Notes under the pieces: generated by a model | Seen by the model: the letters and a program-made list of their open reading frames with translations, nothing else | Databases searched by the model: none | Told to the model about the DNA's origin: nothing | Translations under genes and position numbers: made by a program | DNA from: Caenorhabditis remanei | Taxonomy: Eukaryota; Nematoda; Chromadorea; Rhabditida; Rhabditidae | Assembly: GCF_010183535.1 (NCBI RefSeq) | Contig: NC_071330.1 | Coordinates: forward strand, 2,089,717 to 2,153,716 | DNA length: 64,000 nucleotides | Reading direction: 5' to 3' | Part shown: positions 1 through 11,192 of the stretch, one piece after another | How the letters are laid out: each line of letters begins with the position of its first letter | How positions within the stretch are numbered: position 1 is the first letter of the stretch

Positions 1-271
1 TTGACCAAAAAGAGACGGAACTAATAATCAATGGATTTTTAAAGTAGAAAATATAATTCATGTTATTCAATCGATATTTATTTGCAATTTTCAGTTTCAA
101 AAAATACTAGACAGTTTAACATAAAGGGGAAACTGTAAATTTGGTGAATTGAAGTCTGAAAACCGAAAACTGTAAATGTAAAAAACGTTTCTAAAATCTG
201 GAGGTGATACAAGAGAGACGGACTTGCGAAAGTTATTAAAGAAGGGGAAATTAAAAAAAAGAAAATCGGTT

Positions 272-1291
272 TTAGTGCAACACAATGAAGTGGACATAAA
301 GAACATCATCTTCAAAGGTTCCAATGGCTGCAGTTGTACCATCCTTCCGTCTGATCTGAATAATATCAACATAAGTTGTCAGGTCGTATTTTTCACGGAT
401 TTCTGTTTTTGCATCTTCACTCATTTCCATACATCTAATTCCTTTCAAATACACTTCTCCGTTGACAAAATCGGTCATATCAATTAATAGAGACATATAT
501 TGCAGTCTTGGATTTGACCCACGGATCCAGTGTTTGACGAATCGATTGAACTGTGTCTGAGATATTTGATGGTAGGATTCAGCTCTTTCACTATTGATCA
601 ATAACATGTCATCCAATGAGAAAGGATCATTAAATTCGATAAATTCAAAATTTTGAATTAAGATTTGTTGAGTCTGACAAGTTTCTTCAAATGGGTTTCT
701 TTCCAGAAACAATTCGTTGGGAGTATTGAATTGTTTCAAAACTTCTCTGCTCATAACATCCGTCAATAGACTGCACACAAAGAGAACGTTGACATTTCCA
801 ATTGTTTCTTTCAACAATTCAATTTCATATTTCTCACAACCTTGATAAAAACGAATATTCGGCGGCCGAGTACAACAGAATACAGTCCGAATGTGATTCA
901 ACCAATTGCTGAAACTTAATAATGGTGTGGATGATTGAATTCTTGTTCCTCGATATTCAAAAGAAGCAGCAACCGGAAGAGTAATGTCTACTGGTAGATC
1001 ATTCGAATCGTTATAGAAATTCAGAGAAAGTTGGCATTTTGTAGTGTGCACAAGTACACTAATTCTGAGAAAATCAGAAATCCGGACTTCAAAATCGCGG
1101 GCTTCTATAGCTAACGATGTTACAAGTCGTTTTGTTTTCGATGAGACAAGAGAGAAGATCAATCTGGAAAAAAAAAAGAGATTATAGCAGAAGCTGCAGC
1201 CACCAACTTACAATTGATTAATATCTATGTTTTGGAACACGTGGACGATAGCATTTTCAGGAAGTCGAAATAGAGGAAAAGTAGGTTCCAT
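272..1291 (-). CDS. F-box/FBA_2 (FBXB-type) protein, copy 1
   Basis: Predicted substrate receptor of an SCF ubiquitin ligase: the F-box would bind SKP1 and the FBA_2 half would bind an unknown target. Exon 1 is 1291-1212 (80 nt, starting MEPTFPLFRLPENAIVHV), intron 1211-1164 (48 nt), exon 2 1163-272, giving 323 aa. The F-box spans about residues 5-45 across the intron. FBA_2 landmarks are the SLDDMLLINSE stretch, HWIRGSNPRLQ near residue 235 and IRRKDGTTAAI near the C-terminus. The start is fixed by the same ATG in nearly every copy. An AATAAA lies on the minus strand at 82-77. No defect is seen. Function is inferred from family only. Confidence 0.88.
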
Positions 1292-1731
1292 TCAAATCCA
1301 AGTTATCGATTCTTGTGGTCGAATGGGCAGAGAATTGGAAAGAATAGTCGACTGTGTAGGAGATGTACTCGGAAATGAGGGTGTCGTAATATTTGGTTTG
1401 CCAGAAGGTTCTCTGGAGTTATCTGTTTTAAAGTGCCCTGGGAATGTTGACAGAAAAAATGGAAAGAAGATACCTTGCATTCCTTTACACTTGTGGAGGC
1501 GGCGCCTAGAAATTTAAAAAAAAATCTCTAAGAACATTCTGCAGAAAAATTTATTAAATAAACTTGTATCCATAGCTTTCCATTAAAATAATATCAGAAT
1601 AGTTAAAAACAACAGAGATACAGAGGTTCTGGAGTAGCGAACAACTGAAAAATCATAACTTAACAAGTGCAGGGACGTTTGGAAAGAATGAGAGAGAAAT
1701 TGTGGAACATGCTTGCAAGGCAGGTGTGTTT

Positions 1732-2753
1732 TTAGTAGAAGGTGAAGAAATAGATATGAATATTATTTTCGTACTTGTTGGAAGCAATCACTGCAGATGT
1801 CCCGTCGTTCCGTCTAACCACAACCATATAATCACACTGAATGCTGAGTTCTTGACAGATTTCTTGTTGTTCTTCTTCTTCCAGCTCCTCGCATGGAATT
1901 CCTTTCAGCAGCAAGTCTCCATTCACGGAATTAGTAATATCGATTGATAGAGACATGTCCTGAAGTCTTGGATTTGATCCGCGGATCCAATGTTTGACGA
2001 ATCGGTTGAATTGTTTTTGAGATATTGGACGGGTGAATATGACTTCCTCACTATTTGTCAATAACATATCATCTAATGAGTATATACCATGAAATCTGAT
2101 AAATTCAAAGTTTTGAATGAAGAATTTTTGAACTTCACAAGTATCTTCAAATGGGTTACTTCGCAGAGTTAGTTCGTTCAAGTCTTTGAAATTTTGCAAA
2201 ATTTCTCTACTCTGAATATCAGTAATGCCTTCAGATATATCAAGACAATTGACGTTTTTCATCGAATTCTTTAGCGATACCATCTCAAATCGCTCACTGC
2301 CTGGCCAGAAAAATACGTGTAGTGGTTTATTATAACAGAAAACTGCCCGAATGTGATCTAACCAATCGCTGAAGTTGAATGGAGTGGATGGTTGAAAGGT
2401 CTTGTTCTCAAATTGAAAAGAAGCAGAAATTAGACAAGTAATGTCGAATTCGGCATTTTGATCATTGGAATCGTTGCGAAAGATCAAATTCCACGAGCTC
2501 AAATGTTCCAATGTTCCAATGTGCACCATTACACCGATCTCATGAGAAATGTTGATAAAAACGGTAAAGGCTCTAAATCCCAATGATGTTACAAGGCTTT
2601 TGGTTTTCGATGATACCAATGAGAATATTAATCTGGAAAAGTATATACATGTAATGTTTCACCAGGAACTTACAGTTGACTGGAATGCAAGTTTTGGAGC
2701 ACTTGGACGATAACATTTTCGGGTAGTCGAAATAGTGGAAAAGTAGGTTCCAT
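1732..2753 (-). CDS. F-box/FBA_2 protein, copy 2
   Basis: Exon 1 is 2753-2674, intron 2673-2633 (41 nt, the shortest in the cluster), exon 2 2632-1732, giving 326 aa. The F-box begins MEPTFPLFRLPENVIVQV. It belongs to a subgroup with copies 5 and 13, marked by NDSNDQNAEFDIT in the middle and a leucine-rich LLKGI segment where most copies have VYLKGI. HWIRGSNPRLQ and YSLDDMLLTNSE are present. The C-terminus ends in an unusual aromatic run, HIYFFTFY, instead of the common HFIVLH. The 3' flank (about 1500-1620) resembles those of copies 5, 6 and 13. Predicted SCF substrate receptor. Confidence 0.87.
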
Positions 2754-3551
2754 TCCAACACGATTTATCGATTCTTAAGGACGAATGAGCAGAGGGTTAG
2801 AGTAGTCGACGGTGTAGGCCGGGAGATGTGCTGGCAAATGAAGGTGTCATTATATGTAACTTCCCAGAAGAAGACTATTAGGACCAACGTTGTTTCTGGG
2901 AAATTAGTATGACAACGGGTCGGGAGAGAAGCGAGTTCTGGTTCAATATGTTGACGTCGTTCTATTTGGTTCGTCAGAAGATTTCGATCGTGAGAACTCG
3001 TACACGGGGAATGTTGAGCAAATGAATAGATGGGTTCTTGAGATGTGAACACCCGATTTCCCAGATCTTCTCCAGCCTTCGCAAACAAAATACATATCTA
3101 TCCATTGTAGAGTTAGTCGGTCGCACGCTCCGCATCAGCGGCCTCATAAAAATCAATACTGGGTGGCCTTGCTGGGAGGTAGACTGCGCTATCATTTTGA
3201 CCTGAGGCAACTATTATATGTTTTAAAGGGGTGATGACAGAGAAGGTCCGGCAACGGTGGTTTTTGAAAAAAAAAGGTTAAAGACACCTGTGAGACCCCC
3301 CCCCCCCCCACCCAACGATCTTCTTCTTAGCAAATAGAATTCACACGCTGAGACTTTTTATGCATTTTCTCTGTCAACATTCCCAGGAGAAATAATTCTG
3401 GAGAACTCTCTGGTAAACCAAATAGAACGACACCTGATCGCACTTCTCTCTACCCTCGACTATTTTCTCCAATTGTCTGCTCATTCGTCCACAGGAGTCA
3501 TTCATTAGGATCCTCTGCCTATTTGGTTACTAAAACGGATAACTCGTTTGA
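2754..3551. other. Intergenic region between divergent copies 2 and 3, made of cluster repeats
   Basis: No gene is supported here. The sequence is a patchwork of modules seen elsewhere in the window: the 5' block (GCCTACACCGTCGAC and relatives, in both orientations because the flanking genes diverge), the GACTATTAGGACCAACGTT module near 2873-2900, and a ~170-bp module at 3040-3213 repeated near 10050-10125 and 23510-23660. A 14-nt C run lies at 3296-3309. Short open frames here share no residues with any family I recognise. Confidence 0.6.
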
Positions 3552-4618
3552 ATGGAACCTGCTTTTCCTCTATTTCGACAACCCAAGAATGTCATCATCG
3601 AAGTGATCAAGAATTTACCTTTGAAGCAATTGTGAGTTTATTACTACTTTGGGGAGGGGCATCATTCCAGGGTTTTGAAAATTAAAACACATTTGCAGTA
3701 GTAAACGTCCTTCATTTCAGGTTCAAATTCTCTCTGGTCTCATCGGAAACTAAGAATCTGGTGTCATCATTAGGATTAGAAGCAAGTGATGTTGACATCA
3801 ACATTTGGAACACTATTAGGGTAGCTGTACGCATCGGAATAAACAGTTTGTTTCTGAACTTTTATAACGATTCGAATGATCCGAATGTTTTAATGCCTAT
3901 CGATATCAATATCCCAGTTGCTGCTACTTGTGACTATGAAGACACAAAATTACAATCATCCACTCCATTCAACTTCAGCAATTGGATGAATCACATCAAT
4001 ACCGTATTCTGTTACACTAAACCACTGAATGTTTATTTCTATCGAGGCTGTGAGAGATTTGAAATTGAACCGTTGAAGAATACAATTGGAAATGTCAATT
4101 TTCTCATTGTGTTTGCGGAAGTAACCAACACTTGTAGCAAGAAAGTTTTGAAAACTTTCAACGCCCCAAGCGAATTGTTTCTGCATAGAAGTCCATTTGA
4201 AGATACTTGTCAGATTCAACAAATCTTCATTCAAAACTGCGAGATTCTTACATTTGTTGATGAATACTCATTGGATGACATGCTATTAGTCAACAGTGAG
4301 ATAGTCAGTTTCAGTCGTCCAATATCTCAAAAACAGTTCAACCAATTCGTCAAACATTGGATCCGTGGGTCTAATCCAAGAGTGCAACACGTGTTTTTAT
4401 CAATCGATATGGCCGATTTCGTCAACGGAGAAGTGTATTTGAATGGGATCAAATGCATGGGCATGAGCGAAGATGCAAAAAGAGAAATCCGTCGGATGCA
4501 CAGTCTGCCAATGTATGTCGATATAATCCAGATCAGACGGAAGGATGGGACAGCTGCAGTTATTGGGATCCGCAAATCAGAGAATATTCTTGATATCCAC
4601 TTCGTTGTGTTGCACTGA
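3552..4618 (+). CDS. F-box/FBA_2 protein, copy 3
   Basis: Exon 1 is 3552-3631, intron 3632-3720 (89 nt), exon 2 3721-4618, giving 325 aa. Exon 1 reads MEPAFPLFRQPKNVIIEV, so the normally conserved RLPEN is RQPKN here, a small departure in the F-box. The exon 2 start SLVSSETKNLVSSLGLEASDVDI is nearly the same as in copy 6. FBA_2 marks: YSLDDMLLVNSE, HWIRGSNPRVQ (V instead of L), IRRKDGTAAVI. The 3' flank (to about 4790) matches those of copies 4, 8, 9 and 17. Predicted SCF substrate receptor. Confidence 0.87.
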
Positions 4619-4789
4619 AATCGCATTGAATTTAAAAGTTCCATCCATCATTTACTTGTCACTGTCTTTTCCATATTTTCTTGACCAATAACTACAACTT
4701 CTCTATTTTCTTTATTTTCAACTTACCTCAACTTTTTCGAATATATTTGGGTCATACATGTTCTGTTACTCATTCAAAATAACTCCATG

Positions 4790-5983
4790 AATTGTTCATC
4801 AACTTCTATTGAATACATATCTAATAAATGTGCCAAACTTTTGGTGTATTGTTGCATGGAAGGGGGCATTTTATATCCGGAAGTCAGGTGTTCAAGGTTG
4901 ATCTGTCAAAGATCTAATTCCGTATTTTTGAGTTTTGCAGGTCTGAAAAGAACTGCAAATCATGTTTTCTTCGAGACCATTTCGTGCAAATTAGATGCGC
5001 GTTTAACTCATTTTGATCATTTCTTGAACACGGTTATAACTATGTCAATTTTGTTTTATTTTCGACAATCATTTCGTGAAAATATGTATGAAAAAATAAT
5101 TACTAATGTCAAAATTACATTTCTTTATGTGAATTGATGATCATTATTGTCTCGCGAGATTCTCGCAATGTCCGTGAAGAATTTATGAAAAAATGAGTAT
5201 GGGAAATGAAAAATAAATGAAACGCGCTGGAAAATGCTGAATCTGAACTATGCCGAACATAACGAGGCAGAACGAAACGAGAGGAATGCGAGAACTTGCT
5301 GGATTCAGCTGGCATCGTTTCGCAACACTCTGTTCTGAATCAAAGGGAGCGGAACCCATGAGTTATTATATATTGTACTAACCAGATCCCGAGTTCAGAG
5401 GAGTCTTCGGCGACGGTTTGCTGCCATCGGAAGACAGGTTGTTGAGTCTTGCCATTACTTGGTGGAGGGGGTGGCGTCATGACGGAAGAAGAGTTGAAGC
5501 AGGTGCAGAAGCTTCTCAGTGAAGCAAGAGTGGTTCTTTTGTCGATTCCTCTTCCTTATATGTATTGAGAATGTAGGGTTATCGAGAGGGCAGGTGGGAA
5601 GGTCACGGCCATTTGGTAGAAATTTAGAGGAGTTGGTTAGCCAGGAGGGAAGGACGTAGGGTCACGTTGATTTGTTAGAATATGCGTTCATTTTAAAGTT
5701 GTAGTCTGGTAGAGATAAAGTGAGGAAAATTTTTCAGTCTGGATTTAGCTAGGTCATGAATTGAGACCTATTTATTCCGCAACACACTCTAATAAATATA
5801 CAAAAAAGGTTGATAAACAATTCATGCAGTTTATTTGTATTAGTAACGGAAAATGCCTGACAAAAAGTGTTTGAATATTGAGGTAGGTTGAAAATAAAGG
5901 GCGTAGAGAAATTGTAGTTATTGACCAAGATGACGAGTGAATGACAAATATCAATGAATCGCGGATACAAAGCGAATCCGGTT
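4790..5983. other. Gene-poor stretch downstream of copies 3 and 4
   Basis: Convergent 3' flanks of copies 3 and 4 occupy both ends. A segment around 4925-4985 (TTTTGCAGGTCTGAAAA and on) recurs near 8315-8375, so it is repeat-derived. At 5382-5480 the minus strand has a short proline-rich frame (MTPPPPPSNGKTQQ) and at 5479-5568 the plus strand has a short acidic frame (MTEEELKQVQKLL). Both look like exon scraps, but neither has recognisable splice partners or homology, so I do not call a gene. Confidence 0.4.
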
Positions 5984-7007
5984 TTAGTGGAACACAATGA
6001 AATGTAAATAGATAAAATTTTCGGATTTGTAAGATCCAATCACTGCAGGTGTACCATCCCTCCGTCTGATCTGGATCATTGAGGAATAGATTGACGAACT
6101 GAGTGTTTGATGAATATCTCTTTTTACATCTTCACTCATTTCCATACATTTGATCCCATTCAAATACACTTCTCCGTTGACAAAATCAGTTTTATTGATT
6201 GATAGAGCCATGTGTTGCAGTCTTGGATTCGACCCACGGATCCAGTGTTTGAGGAATCGGTTTAACGTTTTTTGAGATATTGGATGGTAGAGATCGGCTC
6301 TTTCACAGTTGATCAATAACATGTCATCCAATGAGTATACATCACCAAATTCGAGAATTTTGCAGTTTTGAATGAAGATTTGTTGAATCTGACAAGCTTC
6401 TTCGAATGGATTATTGATCAGACATAATTCGCTTGGGGAACTGAAGTGTTTCAAAACTTTCCTGCTCGAATCGTCAGTCAATAGTCCAGTCGGAACGAGC
6501 TGATTGACATTCCCAATTGTATCTTTCAACAATCGAAGATCAAATCTCTCACAGCCTTGAGAAAAATATACATTTGCTGGTTTAGTCCAACAGAATACTG
6601 TCCGAATGTGATTCAACCACTTGCTGAAGTTGAATGGAATTAACGATTGAGTTCTTGAACCTTCATTTCCAACATAGGCAGCAACTGGAACAGAAATTTC
6701 TACCGATAACAATTCATTCTGATTATTCGATTCCTTATAGAAATCCAGATTCAAATAGGAATTTGTAGTGCGCGCAAGTACATTAATTCTACGAGAAATG
6801 CAAATGTCAACATCACTTGCATCTAATCTTAATGATGACACCAGATTCTTAGTTTTCGTTGAGACCAGGGAGATGATAAATCTAAAAGAATAAACTATTT
6901 TGGAAGAAGCTCCACCAAAAAACATACAGTTGATTAAGATTCATGGTTTGAAGTACGTGGAAGATAGCATTTTGAGGAAGTCGAAATATTGGAAAGGTAG
7001 GTTCCAT
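5984..7007 (-). CDS. F-box/FBA_2 protein, copy 4
   Basis: Exon 1 is 7007-6928 (MEPTFPIFRLPQNAIFHV), intron 6927-6882 (46 nt), exon 2 6881-5984, giving 325 aa. Together with copies 17 and 22 it forms a subgroup marked by VAAYVG in the middle region and LTDDSSRKVLKHF in the second third. HWIRGSNPRLQ is preceded by NRFLK. The C-terminal motif is IRRRDGTPAVI. The donor is GTATGT, whereas most copies have GTGAGT or GTAAGT. No break is seen. Predicted SCF substrate receptor. Confidence 0.87.
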
Positions 7008-7398
7008 TATAACTCGAATAATCGATTCTTGTGGTCCACTGGGCCGAGGGGTGGTGAAAATAGTGAACGGTGAAGGCCGTGAGGAAGGTATGATCTGGGA
7101 AATAGAGTGTCGTTGTGATTGGTTTGCCAGGATGATAGTATTGGCGCAAATAGAGACAATGATCATCTGCCACACTATTAACAAGTAGGGAAGGAGGTCA
7201 GTTCTGGGAAATGAGGGTGTCGCTCTATTTGCTTCGCCAGAAGGCTCTCTAGACTCACATCTCAAGGACACATAAATTTCCTCTGTCAACATCCCCAGTG
7301 TACATCGACAGATGACTCCAAAAACCTTGTGACAAACGAAATAGAGCGACACCCTCATTCCTCAGTACGAATTTACTCCCACCGGAAGAGCATTATAG

Positions 7399-8407
7399 GT
7401 TCACGAACTCGTGCCAGGGATGTTAAAGACGCATCTGATTCATTGGGAATTTCGCGGAATGGTCTCGTAGCTGAACACGGTGAGAGGTTCATCGAAAGTG
7501 CAAAGTTAAAGACATTGCTTGCGCACTACTCGATCATTTGCGCATTTCTCGATTCAGAAATTTGCAAGCCTACAATAATTGAATTTCGATTCAATAATGG
7601 AATACTCAGAGGAAATGCAAGAAAATTTACCAATTTAAGGTTCTGAGTAGCAACTAATGACTAACAAATCATAAAAAGTCAAAATTTTAAAATATTTGAA
7701 AAAAAAATTTTCAATATTTTTTTCAAATTTTTAGATTTTCAAGTAAAAATTGCCGAAAAGTAACTTCAAAACTACTTTTATGATTATTCAGTGCAAAAGA
7801 ACTATGAAAAAACCGATTTCAATGAGAAATCCGTGTTTTTCGGAATTGTGATTACAGTCAGCTGTTCACAAAAAATGTATCAACTTTATTAGTATTGAGT
7901 ATATATACAATTTTGGGATTAAAATGTCGACAGTAATTGGGTCTATCCATCTTGTAAACGTGAGTTTGCATCGAGACTTCATTTTCGAGAAAAATGTGAA
8001 AAACTGACTATTTTTTCAATTTTCAGTAGTAAATGGAAAAACGGTGATAACTTTGTGCAAACTCCACCAACGCAGGTCTTTTTATAATCAAAATATTCAC
8101 AATTACGCCAACAACACGGCTTGCAACACTAGAAAACGGAATTATTTTTTTCTGAGCTGTAATTAACGAAAAACTGAATTTTCAGTTGAATTTTTTTTCT
8201 CTCGTTTCTCTGCGTCTCTCTCGCGCCGCTCTCTCGCCCACGTGTTGCGCAAGTGCGCTCTGCCTCGATTCGATGAACCTCTCACCGTGCTGAAAAGGAT
8301 AAAGTACCGTGTTTTTGAGCTTTGCAGGTCTGAAAACAACTGTTTTCCGCTTTGAGACTATATCGTGCAAACCAGATTTAACACCACCAAGCACGAGTTC
8401 GTGAACC
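7399..8407. mobile_element. Non-coding insert bounded by inverted repeats
   Basis: A 17-bp perfect inverted repeat (GGTTCACGAACTCGTGC at 7399-7415 and its complement at 8391-8407) encloses about 1 kb without a credible gene. Inside it, a second 21-bp inverted repeat (ACGGTGAGAGGTTCATCG core, about 7475-7496 and 8269-8289) is nested. A CT-rich CTCTCTCGCGCCGCTCTCTCG tract sits near 8215-8240. The layout resembles a non-autonomous DNA element, but I see no clear target-site duplication, and part of the terminal motif recurs near 15757, so the true boundaries are uncertain. Confidence 0.4.
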
Positions 8408-8706
8408 CTTGATTTCCCAGAAGGCGAATACATAGAAAATGGAAAAGAAGATTTCTTGCATTCTTTTACACATGTAGAGACTTTTCGAAAATGAAACAAT
8501 ACAAGCGAGGTGTACAACCTCTTATATCTTTCAATATTCTCTAAGAACATTCTGTTGGAACATTTATTAAATAGATATGTATCAGTAGCTTTCCATTACA
8601 ATTGAACCGTTGCAAATAAAAACAGAGATAGAACGAAAAATTGGTGTCTCAAAGAAGGAACAAAAAAAGCAAAATTTGTGGAACACACTTGCAAGGCCGG
8701 TATTTT

Positions 8707-9723
8707 TTAGTAATAGGCGATAAAACAGATGTAAAAAACATTCTGGAAATCCTCGGTCGCAATCACTGCAGTTGTCCCGTCTTTTCGTCTGATTCGCACC
8801 ATACGATCACTCTCAATTCTGTGTTTCCGACAGATTTCTACTTGCACTTCTTTCGCCACATCAACACAATGAATTCCTTTCAGAAGCACTTCCCTGCTCA
8901 CGGAATCACTGTTGTTGATTGATAGAAACATGAGTTGCAGTCTTGGATTCGATCCACGAATCCAGTGTTTTAGGAATCGATTGAATTGTTTTTGAGATAT
9001 TGGATGGTAGAGATCGGATCTTTCACTGTTGACCAATAACATATCATCCAATGAGTATACATCTTGAAATCCAATGCTTTTTAAGTTTTGAATGAAGAAT
9101 TTTTGGACTTCACAAGTATCTTCAAATGGATTACTTCCCAGAGTTAATTCGTTCAAGTCTTTGAAACTTTTCAAAATTTCCTTAGCCCGAATATCAGTAA
9201 CGCCTGCAGTTATAGCAAGAGAATTGACGTGTTTTAACGTATTCTTTAGCAATTCCATTTCAAATCGCTCACTGCCTGGCTCGAATTCTACGGCTAGTGG
9301 TTTAGTATAACAGAATACAGTCAGAATGTGATCTAACCAATCGCTGAAGTTGAATGGAGTAAGTGGTTGAAAATTTTTGTGTAGAAAAAAAGTAAAAGCA
9401 GAAACTGGACGAGTAATGTCAAATTCGGCATTCTGATCATTCGAATCATTGCTAAAGATCAAATTCCACCCGAATATTCCAAAGTTCACATCTAGAAAAA
9501 TCTTATGAGAAAAAGCGATGTAAATATTACTGGCTCTTAATCCCAACGATGTTACAAGGCTTTTGAATTTCGTTGAGACAAGGGAGATGATTAACCTGAA
9601 AAAGTATGAAGGGTTCTACAAGTAACCGCAGCCAGCAACTTACAGTTCATCGGTGTACATGTTTTGGAGCACGTGGACGATAACATTCTCGGGTAGTCGA
9701 AATAGTGGGAAAGTAGGTTTCAT
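8707..9723 (-). CDS. F-box/FBA_2 protein, copy 5
   Basis: Exon 1 is 9723-9644 (MKPTFPLFRLPENVIVHV), intron 9643-9596 (48 nt), exon 2 9595-8707, giving 322 aa. It belongs with copies 2 and 13: FDITRPVSA in the middle, SVSREVLLKGIHCVDV before the C-terminal motif, and a YICFIAYY ending. YSLDDMLLVNSE and HWIRGSNPRLQ are intact. Position two is Lys rather than Glu. The 3' flank around 8420-8600 is shared with copies 2, 6 and 13, so whole gene-plus-flank units were duplicated. Predicted SCF substrate receptor. Confidence 0.87.
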
Positions 9724-10467
9724 TAGACCATAAATTATCGCTTCCTGTAGTCGAATGAGCAGAGGGTTAGAGAGAGAGTTGTCGACGGTGTAGGCCGGGA
9801 GGGAGGTATATAGAGGGAAATGAGTCTGTCGCTCTATTTGATTTCCCAGAAGGAGACTATTAGGACCAACGTTGTTTCTGTTATGTTAGTATGCCAACGT
9901 GGGGGGCGGGGTTTGTAAGTGCAGGTCGGTAGGGAGGCCAGAAGTTTTCGATTGTGAGGTTTCGTACACTGGGAATGTTGACAGAGCAAGTGGATAGATG
10001 GGTCCGTGAATCCTTACAATCAGAACTTTCCAAATAAGGCAACACCCCCCAATTTCCCAGAAACTTCTCATAAAAATCGATAAGGACAGCCTGCGCCATC
10101 ATTTTGACCTGAAGCGACTATAGGCTGTCTCTCCTTCATAGTTCATTTCGAAAGGTTTCAAGGTTTTAGTAGTTAACAATTCTCGATTTATATCGTAAAA
10201 AAGAAGAAAAAACACGAAATTTTGTTGAAAAAAGCAAGAAAACGAGAAATCGAGAAATAAAAATAAATATTTTGTCCGAGAGGTCTACACGGGGCCAAAA
10301 ATTCGCGTGGGAAAACTCTTCCACATAGGCTACTTTTCAGCCGGGAAAACGGGAATTTAGGGCGTTTAGAGCGATTTTTAGCCCATGTTCCAATGATGAA
10401 AGTTGTTCAGAATTTTCTGAAGTATCAGAATCTCAAATAAAAAATATGACTTCAGTTCTCCTTTAAT
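9724..10467. other. Upstream region of copy 5 and A-rich non-coding DNA
   Basis: From 9724 to about 10130 the sequence is 5' block and dispersed modules shared with other copies, including the GACTATTAGGACCAACGTT module near 9847-9875 and the module also found at 3040 and 23510. From 10130 to 10460 it is AT-rich with no recognised feature. Confidence 0.5.
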
Positions 10468-10680
10468 TGTCTGTTCCACAATTGGATCCCTTTCTTCCAA
10501 CGTTTTTGCATTTGCAAAGTTTGATCATTTTCTGTTTTCTATTTCAGAATCTTCTGCTTTCAACCTTTTCTTCCCCACATTAAATTTTGTCCTTTATTTC
10601 AAACTGTTTTGTGCTTTTGGAACTGAAAATTGCTAATGAATATCAATTGAATAAATTGTTTGATACAATGTTTAAAGAGA
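10468..10680 (+). repeat. Orphan F-box gene 3' flank (gene body absent)
   Basis: This stretch matches the 3' flanks of plus-strand copies 7, 16 and 27: CACAATTGGATCCCTTTCTTCC, then AATCTTCTGCTTTCAACC, then TTGCTAATGAATATCAATTGAATAAA with a polyadenylation signal. No F-box coding sequence precedes it. I infer a copy deleted down to its 3' end, later hit by the mariner insertion just downstream. Confidence 0.55.
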
Positions 10681-11192
10681 ATGTTACCGCTTCAACCGTT
10701 CTTCTGCCACAGGGTAAAGATTCAAAGTATTTTCTAGTACTATTAGGGTGTTTCATAAGTCTTTGCACTTTTTCTATCAGTTTTTGATCAAATTTTTCTT
10801 AATAAGAAAGAAGTTCTAATAAGTTATATATGGTCCATGAGTACTTATTACATCTTGCCAACATTGTGGTAGTTCGGCTATTCCGGCCGCGTAGAACTCT
10901 GGCGGCTGTGAGCTGAAGAAGCGATCAAGGTCTGATTTCACTTGCATTCGATCATCAAATTTTTGACCAGCAAACGAGTTTTGCAATGATCTAAAAACAT
11001 GATAATCAGTTGGAGCAAGGTTTGGAGAATACGACGGGTGGGGTAGAATTTCGACTTCCTGAGCCTTTAAGAAGGTGCGAGTCTTGGTAGCAGTGTGTGA
11101 GCGAGCATTGTAATGCACCAAAAAAAAAAGATCGATTTCCGCCCGTGATGAGCGATGGAATTGGATCATTTTATGGAGTTGTTAACAGTATA

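Noticed and set aside
3296..3309. C/G homopolymer runs (also 25572, 33127, 42728) as regulatory structures
   Set aside because: They lie in dispersed repeats, vary in length between near-identical copies and are most simply slippage tracts.
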